NCBI GenBank assembly: GCA_902500785.1
Contig: CABVRW010000026.1
Location: forward strand, 1 to 49,927
Direction of reading: 5' to 3'
DNA length: 49,927 bases
Source: an uncultured Nitrospira sp.
Lineage (GTDB): Bacteria; Nitrospirota; Nitrospiria; Nitrospirales; Nitrospiraceae
Part shown: positions 1 through 9,374 of the stretch, in pieces
How the letters are laid out: every line of letters begins with the position of its first letter
Position numbering within the stretch: position 1 is the first letter of the stretch
Translations under genes and position numbers: made by a program
Notes under the pieces: model-generated
What the model was told of the DNA's origin: nothing
Databases searched by the model: none
What the model saw: the letters and a program-made list of their open reading frames with translations, nothing else

Positions 1-86
1 ACAATGCCCTTAAAGCTGGTGCCCTTGCCGAGAAAGGTAAACTTATCGTCTTCCGCGACAGGCTGCTTTTTGGTCTCACCCCACAT
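1..86 (-). CDS. Bactofilin, N-terminal part only (cut by window edge)
   Basis: The first 28-29 codons of a bactofilin, a polymer-forming cytoskeletal protein with a beta-helical core. The ATG lies at 84-86 on the minus strand, with a strong GGAGG ribosome-binding site just upstream. The translated start ends in a GKGTSFKG stretch that matches the GKGVSFKG of the complete bactofilin next to it, so this is a tandem paralogue. The remainder, including the stop codon, lies beyond the left edge. It sits about 130 bp downstream of the first bactofilin, on the same strand. Confidence 0.8.
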   Translation of the reverse strand, partial: MWGETKKQPVAEDDKFTFLGKGTSFKGI

Positions 87-214
87 CAGCGTCCTCCTTC
101 ACACACCCCAGACGCATTGCCGCCGAGGCATGGACTGAATGGAACCTCGCTCTGCCTACCTCTTGCATACAAGGCAAGCCGGCCTCTGTCCAACGAATTC
201 GTCGTTCAACCGAT

Positions 215-691
215 CTATCCGTTGACCAACTTGACGCCTTGTCCGCGAGTGGTTCCCTGCGGCTCGCGCGTCCCCGACTGACTCATCTCCAACGTACCGT
301 TGAAGACCACCCCTTCTTCCATGGCCAGCAACGGCGCCTTCACGCCGGCATTCACCACAGCAGGAGCGCGCAACTTCACCTTCTCGCGCGCACTGATGTC
401 ACCGGTGATCTTCCCCTTGCACACCACGGTGCCAGCCGTGATTTTGGCCGTTAGGACCGCATCCTCTCCGACCAACAACACACCCTCGGTATGAATTTCT
501 CCATCCAAGTTGCCGTCAATGCGCACGGTGCCGTTATAAGAAATGACGCCTTTAAAACTCACGCCTTTTCCGACAAAGGCATTGATCTCTTCGTTTCCCT
601 CACGCGGAGCCGTGGATTCCAGATTGTCCATTTCAGTTCCCTCGCCTTGTCCTGTCTGACGCTTCCCGTCTTGCTTGTCCTTAATCCACAT
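215..691 (-). CDS. Bactofilin family cytoskeletal protein
   Basis: A 158-residue bactofilin (DUF583). These proteins self-assemble without nucleotide and often scaffold envelope or chromosome-organising factors. After a charged 35-residue N-terminal tail, the GKGVSFKG motif opens a core of short glycine- and valine-spaced beta-helix turns (IRIDGNLDGEI, VVCKGKITGDI), followed by a polar tail. I chose ATG 691 because GGAGGTG lies just upstream; a longer frame from 706 starts inside that ribosome-binding site. A later ATG at the MDNLES residues also has a GAGGG upstream and remains possible. It lies 153 bp downstream of parB on the same strand. Bactofilins act with ParAB in some bacteria, so a link is possible but inferred. 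Confidence 0.9.
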   Translation of the reverse strand: MWIKDKQDGKRQTGQGEGTEMDNLESTAPREGNEEINAFVGKGVSFKGVISYNGTVRIDGNLDGEIHTEGVLLVGEDAVLTAKITAGTVVCKGKITGDISAREKVKLRAPAVVNAGVKAPLLAMEEGVVFNGTLEMSQSGTREPQGTTRGQGVKLVNG

Positions 692-844
692 CGTTGACAC
701 CTCCAAACAAATGACAATATCTCACCCGAACCGACCGGATGACATTCACACGACGACTGAACAATGTCTGGCTTGATGCACACACTTCGATGGCATTCTA
801 CTCCGGTCAGGCGGAAAAAATCTGCCCTGAAATTTCTTCGGCCA

Positions 845-1693
845 TCAATTGAGCAACCGTTCGAGCAGCCCATCCAATTCTTCCGGCGAAAAATAATGAA
901 TCACGATCTTGCCGCCGCGTCGTCCCTTTTGAACATCGACCCTGGTGCCCAATCGTTTCTGCAACCGCTCTTCGAGATCGGACCGCAATGGCGCCCGAAC
1001 CGGACGTTTCCCCGGCTTTCTAGCTTCAGCATGTTCCTGCACTAACCGCTCCGCTTCGCGAACGGAAAGTTGTCCGCCTACAATCTGTCCCGCCAAACTG
1101 ATTTGAGCAGCCGGCGTCATCAATCCGAGAATGACCTTTGCGTGTCCTGTCGATAGCTGATCTGACTCGATCATGTGCTGCACCTCGGAGGGCAGCGACA
1201 TCAATCGCAGCAGATTCGCCACGGACGACCGGTCACAGGCCACCTTCTGAGCGATCGCCTCCTGAGTGAGCCCGAACTCATTCAGCATGCGTTGGTAAGC
1301 TCGGGCGGTCTCCATGGGATTCAAGTCGTCACGCTGGAGGTTCTCCACCAACGCCAGCACCATCGATTCCTGATCGGACACATTTCGCACGAGAGCTGGA
1401 ATCTTCTGCATTCCAGCCAACTTAGCCGCTCTCAAGCGACGTTCTCCTGCGATCAATTCATAGATGCCGTCACCCTTGCGTCGCACCAGAATCGGCTGGA
1501 GCAACCCATTCTGCTTCAATGAAGCGGTCAACTCGGCCAGCTCGACCTCAGAGAATTGTTGCCGCGGCTGAAAGCGATTCGGAACAATCGCTTCGAGCCG
1601 CAATTCCTGTACGTCTCCGCGCTCAGGCTCCGCCGTTGTTCGACCGGTCGGCAACAGCGCATCGAGGCCTCTACCGAGGGCTTTTTTCTCCAT
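845..1693 (-). CDS. parB: Chromosome-partitioning protein ParB (Spo0J)
   Basis: A 282-residue ParB, the CTP-dependent clamp that loads at parS and spreads to organise the origin region. The N-terminus has the common KKALGRGLDALL leader. The CTP-binding box GERRLRA is at residues 83-89, followed by ENLQRDDLNPME, and the helix-turn-helix that reads parS spans about 142-163. A basic C-terminal dimerisation region ends in LDGLLERLL. The ATG at 1693 has AAGGAG 10 nt upstream; a TTG nine bases earlier is too close to that site. The start overlaps the end of parA by 23 bp, indicating translational coupling. Two perfect parS sites lie within 1.5 kb. Confidence 0.97.
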   Translation of the reverse strand: MEKKALGRGLDALLPTGRTTAEPERGDVQELRLEAIVPNRFQPRQQFSEVELAELTASLKQNGLLQPILVRRKGDGIYELIAGERRLRAAKLAGMQKIPALVRNVSDQESMVLALVENLQRDDLNPMETARAYQRMLNEFGLTQEAIAQKVACDRSSVANLLRLMSLPSEVQHMIESDQLSTGHAKVILGLMTPAAQISLAGQIVGGQLSVREAERLVQEHAEARKPGKRPVRAPLRSDLEERLQKRLGTRVDVQKGRRGGKIVIHYFSPEELDGLLERLLN

Positions 1694-2447
1694 GGACCAC
1701 AAACTCCTTGGCTAGGGAAAGATAGGCTTGGGCACCGGCTGACGCCATGTTGTACAACAACGCCGGGCGACCATAGCTCGGAGCCTCAGCCAACGTCACG
1801 TTGCGCGGAATCATTGTCTGATACACGCTTTCTCCGAAGTGCCCGCGAATCTGCTCGACCACTTGACGGGCGAGCGAGTTACGCGCATCGAACATCGTGA
1901 GCACAATGCCCTCGATTTCCAGCCCTGGATTGAGGGATTGCTGCAGCCGCTGGATGCTCTCCATCAAGCGCCCAATGCCCTCCATCGCATAGTATTCACA
2001 TTGCACCGGGATAAGAACTGCATGCGCGGCCACCATCGCGTTGATGGTCAGCAATCCAAGTGCCGGTGGGCAATCCAACAAAATCGTGTCGTATCGGTCG
2101 GCCACCTCGGCTAGAGCCTCCTTGAGACGCTGCTCCCTGGCGTCCATGTTCACAAGCTCAACCTCGGCACCGGCGAGATGGGAATTGGCAGGGACAATCG
2201 ACAACCCATTGACACCGGTCGGCATCGTTAGAGACTGAATACTGTCTTTACTAATCAACGCATTGTAGATGGTCTTCGTGAGCGACATGGCATCGATGCC
2301 AAGCCCACTCGTCGCGTTTCCCTGTGGGTCAACATCGACGAGGAGAACCGATCCTCCCTCGATTGCCAACGCTGCGGCAAGGTTCACAGAGGTGGTCGTT
2401 TTTCCTACTCCACCCTTTTGATTTGCGACAGCAATGATTCGAGCCAT
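1671..2447 (-). CDS. parA: Chromosome-partitioning ATPase ParA (Soj)
   Basis: A 258-residue ParA/MinD-type ATPase that binds DNA non-specifically and moves or regulates ParB-parS complexes. The deviant Walker A motif KGGVGKTT lies at residues 11-18, and the Walker B-type strand ILLDCPPALG follows near the middle. The ATG at 2447 gives the usual MARIIAVANQ start with GGGGAA upstream. The open frame extends upstream to 2648, but that extension only overlaps rsmG and one parS site and has no homology character. The 3' end overlaps parB by 23 bp. Confidence 0.97.
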   Translation of the reverse strand: MARIIAVANQKGGVGKTTTSVNLAAALAIEGGSVLLVDVDPQGNATSGLGIDAMSLTKTIYNALISKDSIQSLTMPTGVNGLSIVPANSHLAGAEVELVNMDAREQRLKEALAEVADRYDTILLDCPPALGLLTINAMVAAHAVLIPVQCEYYAMEGIGRLMESIQRLQQSLNPGLEIEGIVLTMFDARNSLARQVVEQIRGHFGESVYQTMIPRNVTLAEAPSYGRPALLYNMASAGAQAYLSLAKEFVVHGEKSPR

Positions 2448-2488
2448 GCAGTTCCCCAATCCACTCAAACAAGATGTTTCAGCATCAA

Positions 2489-2504
2489 TGTTCCACGTGG
2501 AACA
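2489..2504. promoter_or_regulatory. parS centromere site 1
   Basis: A perfect 16-bp palindrome, TGTTCCACGTGGAACA, extended to 18 bp by flanking A/T. It lies in the 70-bp gap between rsmG and parA. It matches the widely conserved ParB-binding parS consensus, so ParB bound here may also influence parAB transcription. Confidence 0.95.
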
Positions 2505-2517
2505 TCGTCTCACCCAG

Positions 2518-3177
2518 TCAACTTTTTGAAAACACAGATAGCACTCGATGCCCGCACTGAGCAGGAAGCTCATACTCGACTTCGGTGACCAAAGCAAGGC
2601 CTGCAAGCTCAAAATCACGCCCAACCTTCTCCGCCCGGTACAGAACAACCTTCCCGTCAGGCTTAAGAAGAGTCGAAAGTGCGAGGCCCAACTGATCCAC
2701 CTTGAACGCTCTCACGACAATAAAATCAAAACTCCCTTGAACATTGTCTCGTCTCGCGTACTCTTCCAATTTTACCGTTGCCACCGTCACCCCTTGCAGA
2801 CCGAGCGAGCCGATTATGTACCGCAGAAACGCCCCTTTCTTTTCACTCGGCTCAAGCAATTCAACCGATAGGTCAGGCCGTGCAAATTTAAGGGGAAGAG
2901 CCGGAAATCCAGCCCCAGCCCCAACATCCAACATCGCTGTTTCACCATTAACATCAATGACTTTAAGCCCAGCCAAAGAATCAATGAAATGCTTCACTAG
3001 AATCCCCTGGTCATCGTCGATGGCCGTGAGATTGATCGCTCGATTCCACTTTTTCAGCTCGCTGAAGTAGTTACAAAAATATGGTACAGAGGAGGCTTGA
3101 ATCGAAATTGAGAGTTCCGCCGCGAATGCTTGGAGAGATACCGAGAGCTGACGCCTGTCTTGTTCCACGTGGAACAC
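2518..3177 (-). CDS. rsmG: 16S rRNA (guanine-527-N7) methyltransferase RsmG
   Basis: A 219-residue SAM-dependent methyltransferase that modifies G527 of 16S rRNA in the cytoplasm (formerly GidB). The LTAIDD and HFIDSL blocks at about 50-68 and the SAM motif LDVGAGAGFP at 83-92 are diagnostic. The start is taken as GTG 3177, giving MFHVEQ, which matches the usual RsmG N-terminus; these codons are the parS palindrome itself. No clear Shine-Dalgarno is seen upstream and there is no internal ATG before the core. It sits between mnmG and parA in the classical origin-proximal order. Confidence 0.95.
   Translation of the reverse strand: MFHVEQDRRQLSVSLQAFAAELSISIQASSVPYFCNYFSELKKWNRAINLTAIDDDQGILVKHFIDSLAGLKVIDVNGETAMLDVGAGAGFPALPLKFARPDLSVELLEPSEKKGAFLRYIIGSLGLQGVTVATVKLEEYARRDNVQGSFDFIVVRAFKVDQLGLALSTLLKPDGKVVLYRAEKVGRDFELAGLALVTEVEYELPAQCGHRVLSVFSKS
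3161..3176. promoter_or_regulatory. parS centromere site 2, within the rsmG start
   Basis: A second perfect TGTTCCACGTGGAACA palindrome, identical to the site at 2489. On the minus strand it supplies codons 1-5 of rsmG, from the GTG start through the FHVE residues. The two sites are 672 bp apart. Confidence 0.95.
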
Positions 3178-3268
3178 TTACGCGAAAACTACACGAACGG
3201 TCAAGTCAGTTCCTTCTGAGAGCGAAACCAACTAGGCTGGACGATCCATATCGCCATCACGAGGTCTA

Positions 3269-5146
3269 TCAATCGGCCGACGGCTGTCGCCTATACCGCT
3301 CGATCGCAACCAACAGGATGGAAATAGCGGCAGGTGTCACGCCAGAAATACGCGACGCCTGCCCAACTGAGGCTGGCTTCACTCGCTTGAGCTTCTCCCT
3401 TACTTCGCTCGAGAACCCTGTGATTCCTTCATAGTCAAACAGGTCAGGGATAGAACGATGTTCCAATTTCTGCGATCGCTGAATCTGCTGGAGCTGTCGC
3501 TTGATATATCCTTCGTACTTCACTTCGACCTGAATGGCTTCTGCAATATCAGGATCGTCTATGTCGGAGCCCCCAAACACCCTCACGAGCTTTTCATAGG
3601 TCAATTCCTGACGCCTGAGGATTTCAGCCAGTGACTGCGTCGGAGCCACGGCGCCTATTTCCTCTTCTTCCAGGAGACGCCGCACATCAGACGTCAGCTT
3701 CGGCCTCGTTTCCTTGAGGCGCCTGACCTCGCGCTCGATGGAACCTCGCTTCATTTCAAGCTTCTCGTGGACTTCATCTGGTACCAATCCGATCCGATGC
3801 CCAATATCCATCAGGCGAAGGTCGGCATTGTCATGGCGAAGCAAGAGACGATATTCCGCACGGGAGGTGAACATCCGGTAGGGCTCTCTGGCGTCTTTTG
3901 TAATTAAATCATCAATTAACACGCCAATATACGCCTGTGAACGGTCCAGCACGAGCGACTTCTCGCCACGCAACTTCAAGGCAGCGTTGATTCCGGCCAT
4001 GATGCCCTGAGCGCCAGCTTCTTCATAGCCGGAAGTGCCGTTGATTTGTCCCGCATGGTAGAGCCCGGCCACTAATTTTGTTTCCAATGAGCTGTGAAGT
4101 TGGCGTGGGGGGAAATAGTCATACTCAACCGCGTACCCAGGCTTTAACATCCTGGCTTGCTCAAGCCCTGGAATGGTCTTCAGCATAGCCGCTTGCACAT
4201 CGACCGGTAGGCTGGTTGAAATCCCGTTCGGATAAAATTCGTTGGAATCCAACCCTTCCGGCTCGACAAAAATTTGATGCCGGTCCTTATCGGCGAATCT
4301 GACGACCTTGTCTTCGATCGATGGGCAATAGCGAGGACCGACAGAATCAATCACCCCACTGAACAACGGAGATCTATCGATATTTTTCGCAATAATATCA
4401 TGCGTTTGTGAATTCGTATACGTAAGATGACAGGGCACCTGCGGCAGGGAAACACGTGTGGTACGGTAAGAAAATGGCGGAGGAGGATCATCCCCTGGCT
4501 GCAAAGCCATCACCGAAAAATCGATAGAATTACGATCGAGGCGAGGCGGAGTTCCCGTCTTCAAGCGACCGACCTCAAAGCCGAAATCACGCATGCAATC
4601 AGAAAGATGCTCCGCCGAAGACTCCCCCGCACGGCCGGCGGGGAAATGGTTGAGACCGATGTGGATCAACCCTTTGAGAAAGGTTCCCGACGTGAGGACA
4701 ATCGCCTTCGCCTGAATCTCCGTACCAGCATCCGTCACGATACCGGTCACGGCCCCCGCCTGACTGAGAATGCGGTCGACTGTCCCGCCCCTAATTTCCA
4801 GTGCCGGCTGTGCGCGAAGCGTTCCCTGCATGACCTCACGATAGATCTTTTTGTCGCATTGCGCACGTAACGCACGGACCGCCGGCCCCTTACTGGTGTT
4901 GATCATGCGGAATTGAATGCCGGCCTGATCCGTATTCCGTCCCATTTCTCCGCCCAGGGCATCGATTTCTTTGACGAGATGTCCCTTGGCAATACCGCCG
5001 ATGGCCGGATTACAGGACATCTGAGCGATCCGATCCGGATCCATCGTGAGCAAGATCGTGCGAGCTCCCATGCGAGCTGCGGCCAAGGCCGCTTCACACC
5101 CAGCATGCCCACCTCCCACGACGATGATGTCGCACTGTTCACTCAC
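3269..5146 (-). CDS. mnmG: tRNA U34 carboxymethylaminomethyl synthase subunit MnmG
   Basis: A 625-residue FAD-dependent subunit of the MnmEG complex, which installs (carboxymethyl)aminomethyl groups on wobble U34 of several tRNAs. The FAD dinucleotide-binding motif GGGHAG lies at residues 11-16. Downstream are the GidA signatures [18 protein letters not shown] and [11 protein letters not shown]. The C-terminal helical region, [15 protein letters not shown] and beyond, contacts MnmE and tRNA. I chose GTG 5146 because AGGA sits 8 nt upstream and it gives the standard start; the frame stays open to 5242 only inside mnmE. The length matches E. coli MnmG. It starts 13 bp after mnmE, so the two partners are co-transcribed. 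Confidence 0.97.
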   Translation of the reverse strand: MSEQCDIIVVGGGHAGCEAALAAARMGARTILLTMDPDRIAQMSCNPAIGGIAKGHLVKEIDALGGEMGRNTDQAGIQFRMINTSKGPAVRALRAQCDKKIYREVMQGTLRAQPALEIRGGTVDRILSQAGAVTGIVTDAGTEIQAKAIVLTSGTFLKGLIHIGLNHFPAGRAGESSAEHLSDCMRDFGFEVGRLKTGTPPRLDRNSIDFSVMALQPGDDPPPPFSYRTTRVSLPQVPCHLTYTNSQTHDIIAKNIDRSPLFSGVIDSVGPRYCPSIEDKVVRFADKDRHQIFVEPEGLDSNEFYPNGISTSLPVDVQAAMLKTIPGLEQARMLKPGYAVEYDYFPPRQLHSSLETKLVAGLYHAGQINGTSGYEEAGAQGIMAGINAALKLRGEKSLVLDRSQAYIGVLIDDLITKDAREPYRMFTSRAEYRLLLRHDNADLRLMDIGHRIGLVPDEVHEKLEMKRGSIEREVRRLKETRPKLTSDVRRLLEEEEIGAVAPTQSLAEILRRQELTYEKLVRVFGGSDIDDPDIAEAIQVEVKYEGYIKRQLQQIQRSQKLEHRSIPDLFDYEGITGFSSEVREKLKRVKPASVGQASRISGVTPAAISILLVAIERYRRQPSAD

Positions 5147-5159
5147 GACACGAGTCCTT

Positions 5160-6590
5160 TCATTTCCCGATGCAAAATTCAGCGAAAATGCGTTCCAGAA
5201 TCTCGTCGGTGGTGATGGCCCCGGTAATTTCACCGAGGGCATCGGCAGCGATGCGAAGATCCATCGCCACCAACTCTCCCGCCCGACCGGCTTGAACCGA
5301 CTGCCTGGCCTGCTCTACCCCCTGCAACGCACGCTCGAAGGCATCGGCATGCCGGAGATTGGTCACGAGGACGCCTTCGCGGGACTCCAACCCGCTCGGC
5401 AACAACCGGCTACGAATCGCATTCCGCAATCCATCCAACCCAATTTGCATTGTCGCAGAAATATCATGGATGCCGGCATTGACGGGACAGACCTGCCCAA
5501 CCTCTTCTCTCGATAGGCCGAGCGGCAGATCGCACTTGTTCAGGACCAGCACCGCCTGCGCGGCCTCCTCACGACGGAGCAGCAGACGGTCACTCTCCGT
5601 CAACGGTTGCGAGCCGTCCAACAGAATCAATGCGAGATCCGCGTCCGCCCACGCAAGGTGGCTCCGACGAATACCCTCGGCTTCTACCGGGTCTTCAGTG
5701 ACGCGAATGCCGGCCGTATCGAACAATCGTACCGGGATGCCCTCGATACTGACGACCTCTTCCAGCATGTCTCGCGTCGTGCCGGGGATCGGCGTGACAA
5801 TGGCGCGGTCGCTCCGCAACAGGGCATTCATCAAACTCGACTTGCCGACGTTCGGCCGTCCGACAATCGCCACCGCAGCGCCTTCTCTCCAAATTCTGCC
5901 CTCCTGACCGGACCGAACCAAGCGTCGCAGCTTGATCAGGGTCTCATCGAGGACCCGCAGGAGTTCGTCCTGCCGCACGAATGCAATGTCTTCTTCGGTA
6001 AAATCGAGCGCAGCCTCGATATGCGCCAGGGCCACGACCAGGCTTGAGCGCGTCCCCTCCACCTCGCGGGACAACTCGCCTCGCCGCTGGGATTGAGCAA
6101 TCGTCAAGCTGCGTGCGGTCTTAGCACGAATGGTATCGAGCACCGCCTCGGCTTGCGCGAGATCCAATCGGCCGTTGAGAAAAGCGCGCTTGGTGAATTC
6201 TCCCGGCTCGGCCAGCCTAGCGCCCGCTGACATCACACCCCGGCACAGTTGATCCAGGATGACCGGACCGCCGTGGCACTGTACCTCGACCACATCCTCT
6301 CCCGTGAAAGAATGCGGCCCTTTCATCACGACTACGAGCGCCTCATCAAGAACCGCATCCGAGCGCGATTCCGTCCCCTGAAGAACACCAGGCGCCATCC
6401 GATATGAGCAGACATCAGCCAACGCCATCAAATGAGTACGAAGATCGTGCAGGGATTTGCCTGAGCGGAGACGAACCACTTGAGAGGCGATGTCGAGGGC
6501 TCGTGGGCCGCTGATGCGGAGCACCCCGATTCCCCCTTCGCCGGGAGGAGTGGCGATGGCACAAATCGTATCATCCAGCGCGCCATGCAT
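5160..6590 (-). CDS. mnmE: tRNA modification GTPase MnmE
   Basis: A 476-residue K+-activated GTPase partner of MnmG. The N-terminal formyl-THF-binding domain carries [16 protein letters not shown] and [13 protein letters not shown]. The inserted G domain has GRPNVGKS at 244-251, the switch region PGTTRD, DTAG, and NKCD as G4. The protein ends in the catalytic C-x-G-K motif (CIGK). The gene lies only 21 bp after yidC and 13 bp before mnmG. In many bacteria khpB/jag separates yidC from mnmE; here it is absent. Confidence 0.97.
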   Translation of the reverse strand: MHGALDDTICAIATPPGEGGIGVLRISGPRALDIASQVVRLRSGKSLHDLRTHLMALADVCSYRMAPGVLQGTESRSDAVLDEALVVVMKGPHSFTGEDVVEVQCHGGPVILDQLCRGVMSAGARLAEPGEFTKRAFLNGRLDLAQAEAVLDTIRAKTARSLTIAQSQRRGELSREVEGTRSSLVVALAHIEAALDFTEEDIAFVRQDELLRVLDETLIKLRRLVRSGQEGRIWREGAAVAIVGRPNVGKSSLMNALLRSDRAIVTPIPGTTRDMLEEVVSIEGIPVRLFDTAGIRVTEDPVEAEGIRRSHLAWADADLALILLDGSQPLTESDRLLLRREEAAQAVLVLNKCDLPLGLSREEVGQVCPVNAGIHDISATMQIGLDGLRNAIRSRLLPSGLESREGVLVTNLRHADAFERALQGVEQARQSVQAGRAGELVAMDLRIAADALGEITGAITTDEILERIFAEFCIGK

Positions 6591-6611
6591 GACGCACCCA
6601 GTGATGTGGAG

Positions 6612-8360
6612 TTATTCGGGCGAACTGGTTCGCCGCTTCCCGTTGCTTTTCTGTTCTTTCGGCTCGCCGGCTCCTGCGGTGTCGGCAGCCGCCGCAGCCA
6701 CTTGCCACTTCTTCCCGAAGAGCCGCTCAGTCACGAATTGCTGCGTAATCGTAAGCGTATTGTTCGTCAACCAATAGAGCACCAATCCGGAAGGGAAATT
6801 CACGAACAGGAAGGTCATGAACACCGGCAAAAACAACATGATTTTCGCCTGCATCGGATCCATCGTGGTCGGAGTGATCTTCTGCTGAATCACCATCGTG
6901 GCGCCCATAAGAATCGGCAATACGTAATAGGGATCCTGTACGGACAGGTCACTGATCCAGAGCATGAACGGGGCCTGCCGAAGATCGATCGTCATATACA
7001 GAATATTAAACAGCGCCACGAAGACCGGCATCTGCAGCACCATCGGCAGGCAACCACCGACCGGATTCACCCGGTGATCCTTATACAGCTTGATCAGCTC
7101 CTTGTTCAGCCGCTCACGATCGTCCTTGAGCTTCGTCTGCAGCGCCAGCACTTTCGGCTGAATGACCTGCATCTGCTTCATGGACTTGTAACTCTTATAT
7201 TGCAGGGGCACGAACATCAGCTTGATCAACATGGTCAAGAGAATGATCGTGATCCCATAATTGTGCGTAAATTCGTGGAGGAAGCGCAGGACGTAGAAAA
7301 TCGGCTTGGCCACAGCCTTGACCAACCCCCAGCTTCCAAATACAAACCAGCCGAAGTCGATCGTATCTTCCAAGCCGACGTTCAATCGCTTGAGCGTGTC
7401 ATACTCTTTGGGCCCGGCGTAGAGCTGCATCGCCAGGGGAGACCCGTTCACGGGTGCGGCAAAGCGGACGCCGGCCGACACCAGCTTGTCCCCTTCCTTC
7501 TTCGCCAGGGCCGCCGCGGCCTTCTGCGGTATCAACACACTCAAAAAATACTTATCTTGAATGGCCGACCACGTGACGTCGCCTTTACGCTCCGCCTCGC
7601 CGTCCGGCGTCTCCTTCAATACCTTGTCGTCGACCGACGACGCCGAGCCCATGAGACCAATGAACCCTTCACCCCATTCCACGATGCCGAAATTGGTGCC
7701 GAGCGTGACGTCCACCGGAGCCGTCAACCCCTGAGTGCGAACTGCAATGTCCACCACGTAGGACCCATGATGAAACGTCAGCTCTTTTTCGACGTCAACA
7801 TTCTTCTGGGCGTCATGGTACCGGAAGGTTAGGTGACCGACAGGATGCGCACTATCCAGCTGAGACAGGTCTTGGGTCACGTGATAGAGGGCAGATCCGA
7901 GGTCGGTGGTGAGCGATTGATCACCGGTCACCAAGCTGAGCGGTCCCTTGAACCGTCCACCGCTATACACCAACTGGACGGGCGCCGCGCCCTGATCGAC
8001 AGACGCAGTGTATCGCTTCAGTTCCCAGGATGTAATGACGGCACCGCGATTACTGAATTTGGCATGAAACAGGTCTGTGTCCACCTCAATCGCCTGCTCC
8101 TCACTTGCGGGCCCACCCCCCTTGCCGGAAGAAGCGGACGAAGCAGGAGCACTCGAGGGTGGCACGGCGGCAGGGCTGGCTGCATTCGTGGAATCCTCCC
8201 TCGATTCCGAAGGCATACCAGTCGTGGTGTCGGAATTAAGACCAGAGGTCTCCTGCACTACCTCCGGAGGCGGCAACAGCCCCATGCCCTTCAGCAGGTA
8301 GTCGTACCCGATGATCACGGCGAGGGAGATGATAAGGAAGACGATGACGCGTTTTTCCAT
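6612..8360 (-). CDS. yidC: Membrane protein insertase YidC
   Basis: A 582-residue Gram-negative-type YidC that inserts and folds inner-membrane proteins, alone or with Sec. The N-terminal membrane anchor is at about residues 5-24. A Ser/Ala/Pro-rich linker (about 40-85) precedes the large periplasmic beta domain. The conserved C-terminal 60KD domain begins around 350, with NYGITIILLTMLIKL and VNPVGGCLPMVLQMPVF characteristic of the hydrophilic-groove region. A positively charged tail may contact the ribosome. The start at 8360 has only a weak ribosome-binding site. It follows yidD by 46 bp. Confidence 0.97.
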   Translation of the reverse strand: MEKRVIVFLIISLAVIIGYDYLLKGMGLLPPPEVVQETSGLNSDTTTGMPSESREDSTNAASPAAVPPSSAPASSASSGKGGGPASEEQAIEVDTDLFHAKFSNRGAVITSWELKRYTASVDQGAAPVQLVYSGGRFKGPLSLVTGDQSLTTDLGSALYHVTQDLSQLDSAHPVGHLTFRYHDAQKNVDVEKELTFHHGSYVVDIAVRTQGLTAPVDVTLGTNFGIVEWGEGFIGLMGSASSVDDKVLKETPDGEAERKGDVTWSAIQDKYFLSVLIPQKAAAALAKKEGDKLVSAGVRFAAPVNGSPLAMQLYAGPKEYDTLKRLNVGLEDTIDFGWFVFGSWGLVKAVAKPIFYVLRFLHEFTHNYGITIILLTMLIKLMFVPLQYKSYKSMKQMQVIQPKVLALQTKLKDDRERLNKELIKLYKDHRVNPVGGCLPMVLQMPVFVALFNILYMTIDLRQAPFMLWISDLSVQDPYYVLPILMGATMVIQQKITPTTMDPMQAKIMLFLPVFMTFLFVNFPSGLVLYWLTNNTLTITQQFVTERLFGKKWQVAAAAADTAGAGEPKEQKSNGKRRTSSPE

Positions 8361-8406
8361 GGAGTTTATGTACTAAATAGGAGCTGAAGAGTAGTTGCCA
8401 CGAGGG

Positions 8407-8670
8407 TTACCGTACCGGATCCACTCCACCGGGGTGGAAGGGATGACATTTCAGGAGGCGCAGCCCGGCCATCATCAGCCCCTTGAGAACACCATACTGC
8501 TGAATGGCGTTTTGGGCATACACGGAGCATGTGGGATGAAACCGACAAGCAGGCCCGATCAACGGGGACAGACAGACTCGATAAAGCATCAAGAGCGCGA
8601 CGCACAGCCGCCTCAGAGCGAGGGCTCTCCAAGACGGGCTAATCGCTGCCTTTGTAATGTGCCTCGCCAT
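8407..8670 (-). CDS. yidD: Membrane protein insertion efficiency factor YidD
   Basis: A small amphipathic protein that assists YidC-dependent insertion. The diagnostic core is unmistakable: SPLIGPACRFHPTCSVYA followed by CHPFHPGG near the C-terminus, with the expected cysteines. The start is uncertain. ATG 8670, used here, gives 87 residues but overlaps rnpA by 58 bp. A CTG at 8616 would form a CTGA overlap with the rnpA stop and give a more usual length near 69. TTG 8592 and ATG 8589 are the shortest options. The gene lies between rnpA and yidC, its usual position. Confidence 0.88.
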   Translation of the reverse strand: MARHITKAAISPSWRALALRRLCVALLMLYRVCLSPLIGPACRFHPTCSVYAQNAIQQYGVLKGLMMAGLRLLKCHPFHPGGVDPVR

Positions 8671-8981
8671 ACGTTCCGCAGCTCCACAAACGGCAGATTG
8701 AGACACTCTCGCTTCGGAAACACCAGAAATGTGTGACCTGGAACCAATGCCGGACGTACCGAGCGACCCAATTCCCGAAATAGACGTTTCGCACGATTCC
8801 GACGCACCGCGGTCCCAAACCGTCGCCCGATCACAATCCCCATCATCGGCTCCCCAGCCACACCGGGACAAATTTGGAGATTAAACAATCCTGTTGAAAC
8901 CCGCCGTCCATTTTTCTTGACGAACTGAATATCCCGGCTGCGCTTCAAGAAAAACGGCACAGCCCCTTGCACTGCCGCCAT
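8613..8981 (-). CDS. rnpA: Ribonuclease P protein component RnpA
   Basis: A basic 122-residue RNase P protein subunit, which helps the catalytic RNA trim 5' leaders from pre-tRNAs. The family signature is seen as VGRRFGTAVRRNRAKRLFRE-like sequence around residues 57-76, including the RNR motif, after the early FVKKNGRRV strand. ATG 8981 has CAGGCAGG 6 nt upstream; a TTG two codons earlier is less likely. It follows rpmH after 182 bp and overlaps the likely start of yidD. Confidence 0.95.
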   Translation of the reverse strand: MAAVQGAVPFFLKRSRDIQFVKKNGRRVSTGLFNLQICPGVAGEPMMGIVIGRRFGTAVRRNRAKRLFRELGRSVRPALVPGHTFLVFPKRECLNLPFVELRNVWRGTLQRQRLARLGEPSL

Positions 8982-9163
8982 GATCAACCTGCCTGTCGGT
9001 TACCAGTCCCGGCTACCCCTCAACAACCAGAGGCCACGCATCACGCCGGTGGGTTGTCCCCTCCTCTACTACGACCAGGCCAAGACGACAGTACTCACCC
9101 CAGGTGTGCCATCCACCACCCGGATGTTCGTCGACATGCAGATAGCCCAACGGCAGGAAAGTA

Positions 9164-9301
9164 TCAGACGGTGAGACGAGCGCGGCCCTTGGCTCTGCGA
9201 CGAGCGATAACCTTTCGGCCGTTCTTGGTGCTCATGCGCTTCCGAAATCCATGTTCCCGCTTGCGCTTGAGATTCGAGGGTTGCTTAAAAGTGAACGACA
9301 T
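9164..9301 (-). CDS. rpmH: 50S ribosomal protein L34
   Basis: A 45-residue, very basic ribosomal protein, translated by hand because it is short. It begins [15 protein letters not shown], contains [15 protein letters not shown] and ends in a basic KGRARLTV stretch, the complete L34 pattern. AAGGAG lies 7 nt upstream of the ATG at 9301. It heads the rpmH-rnpA-yidD-yidC operon and is preceded by a consensus promoter. Confidence 0.97.
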   Translation of the reverse strand: MSFTFKQPSNLKRKREHGFRKRMSTKNGRKVIARRRAKGRARLTV

Positions 9302-9345
9302 TGCGCACTCCTTCTCGAGAGATCATTTTTCACAGAAGAGGCCGC

Positions 9346-9374
9346 ATTATAGGGGTGGCACGAAATGGTGTCAA
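9346..9374 (-). promoter_or_regulatory. Consensus sigma70 promoter of rpmH
   Basis: On the minus strand, a perfect -35 TTGACA (9374-9369) and a perfect -10 TATAAT (9351-9346) are separated by exactly 17 bp. Transcription would start near 9339, leaving a leader of roughly 40 nt with AAGGAG before rpmH. Both hexamers are full matches, consistent with strong expression of a ribosomal protein operon. Confidence 0.9.

Noticed and set aside
6480-7832. Long plus-strand open frame (450 codons)
   Set aside because: It lies antisense to mnmE and yidC, is unusually rich in His, Arg and Gln, and shows no domain. It reflects codon bias of the real genes.
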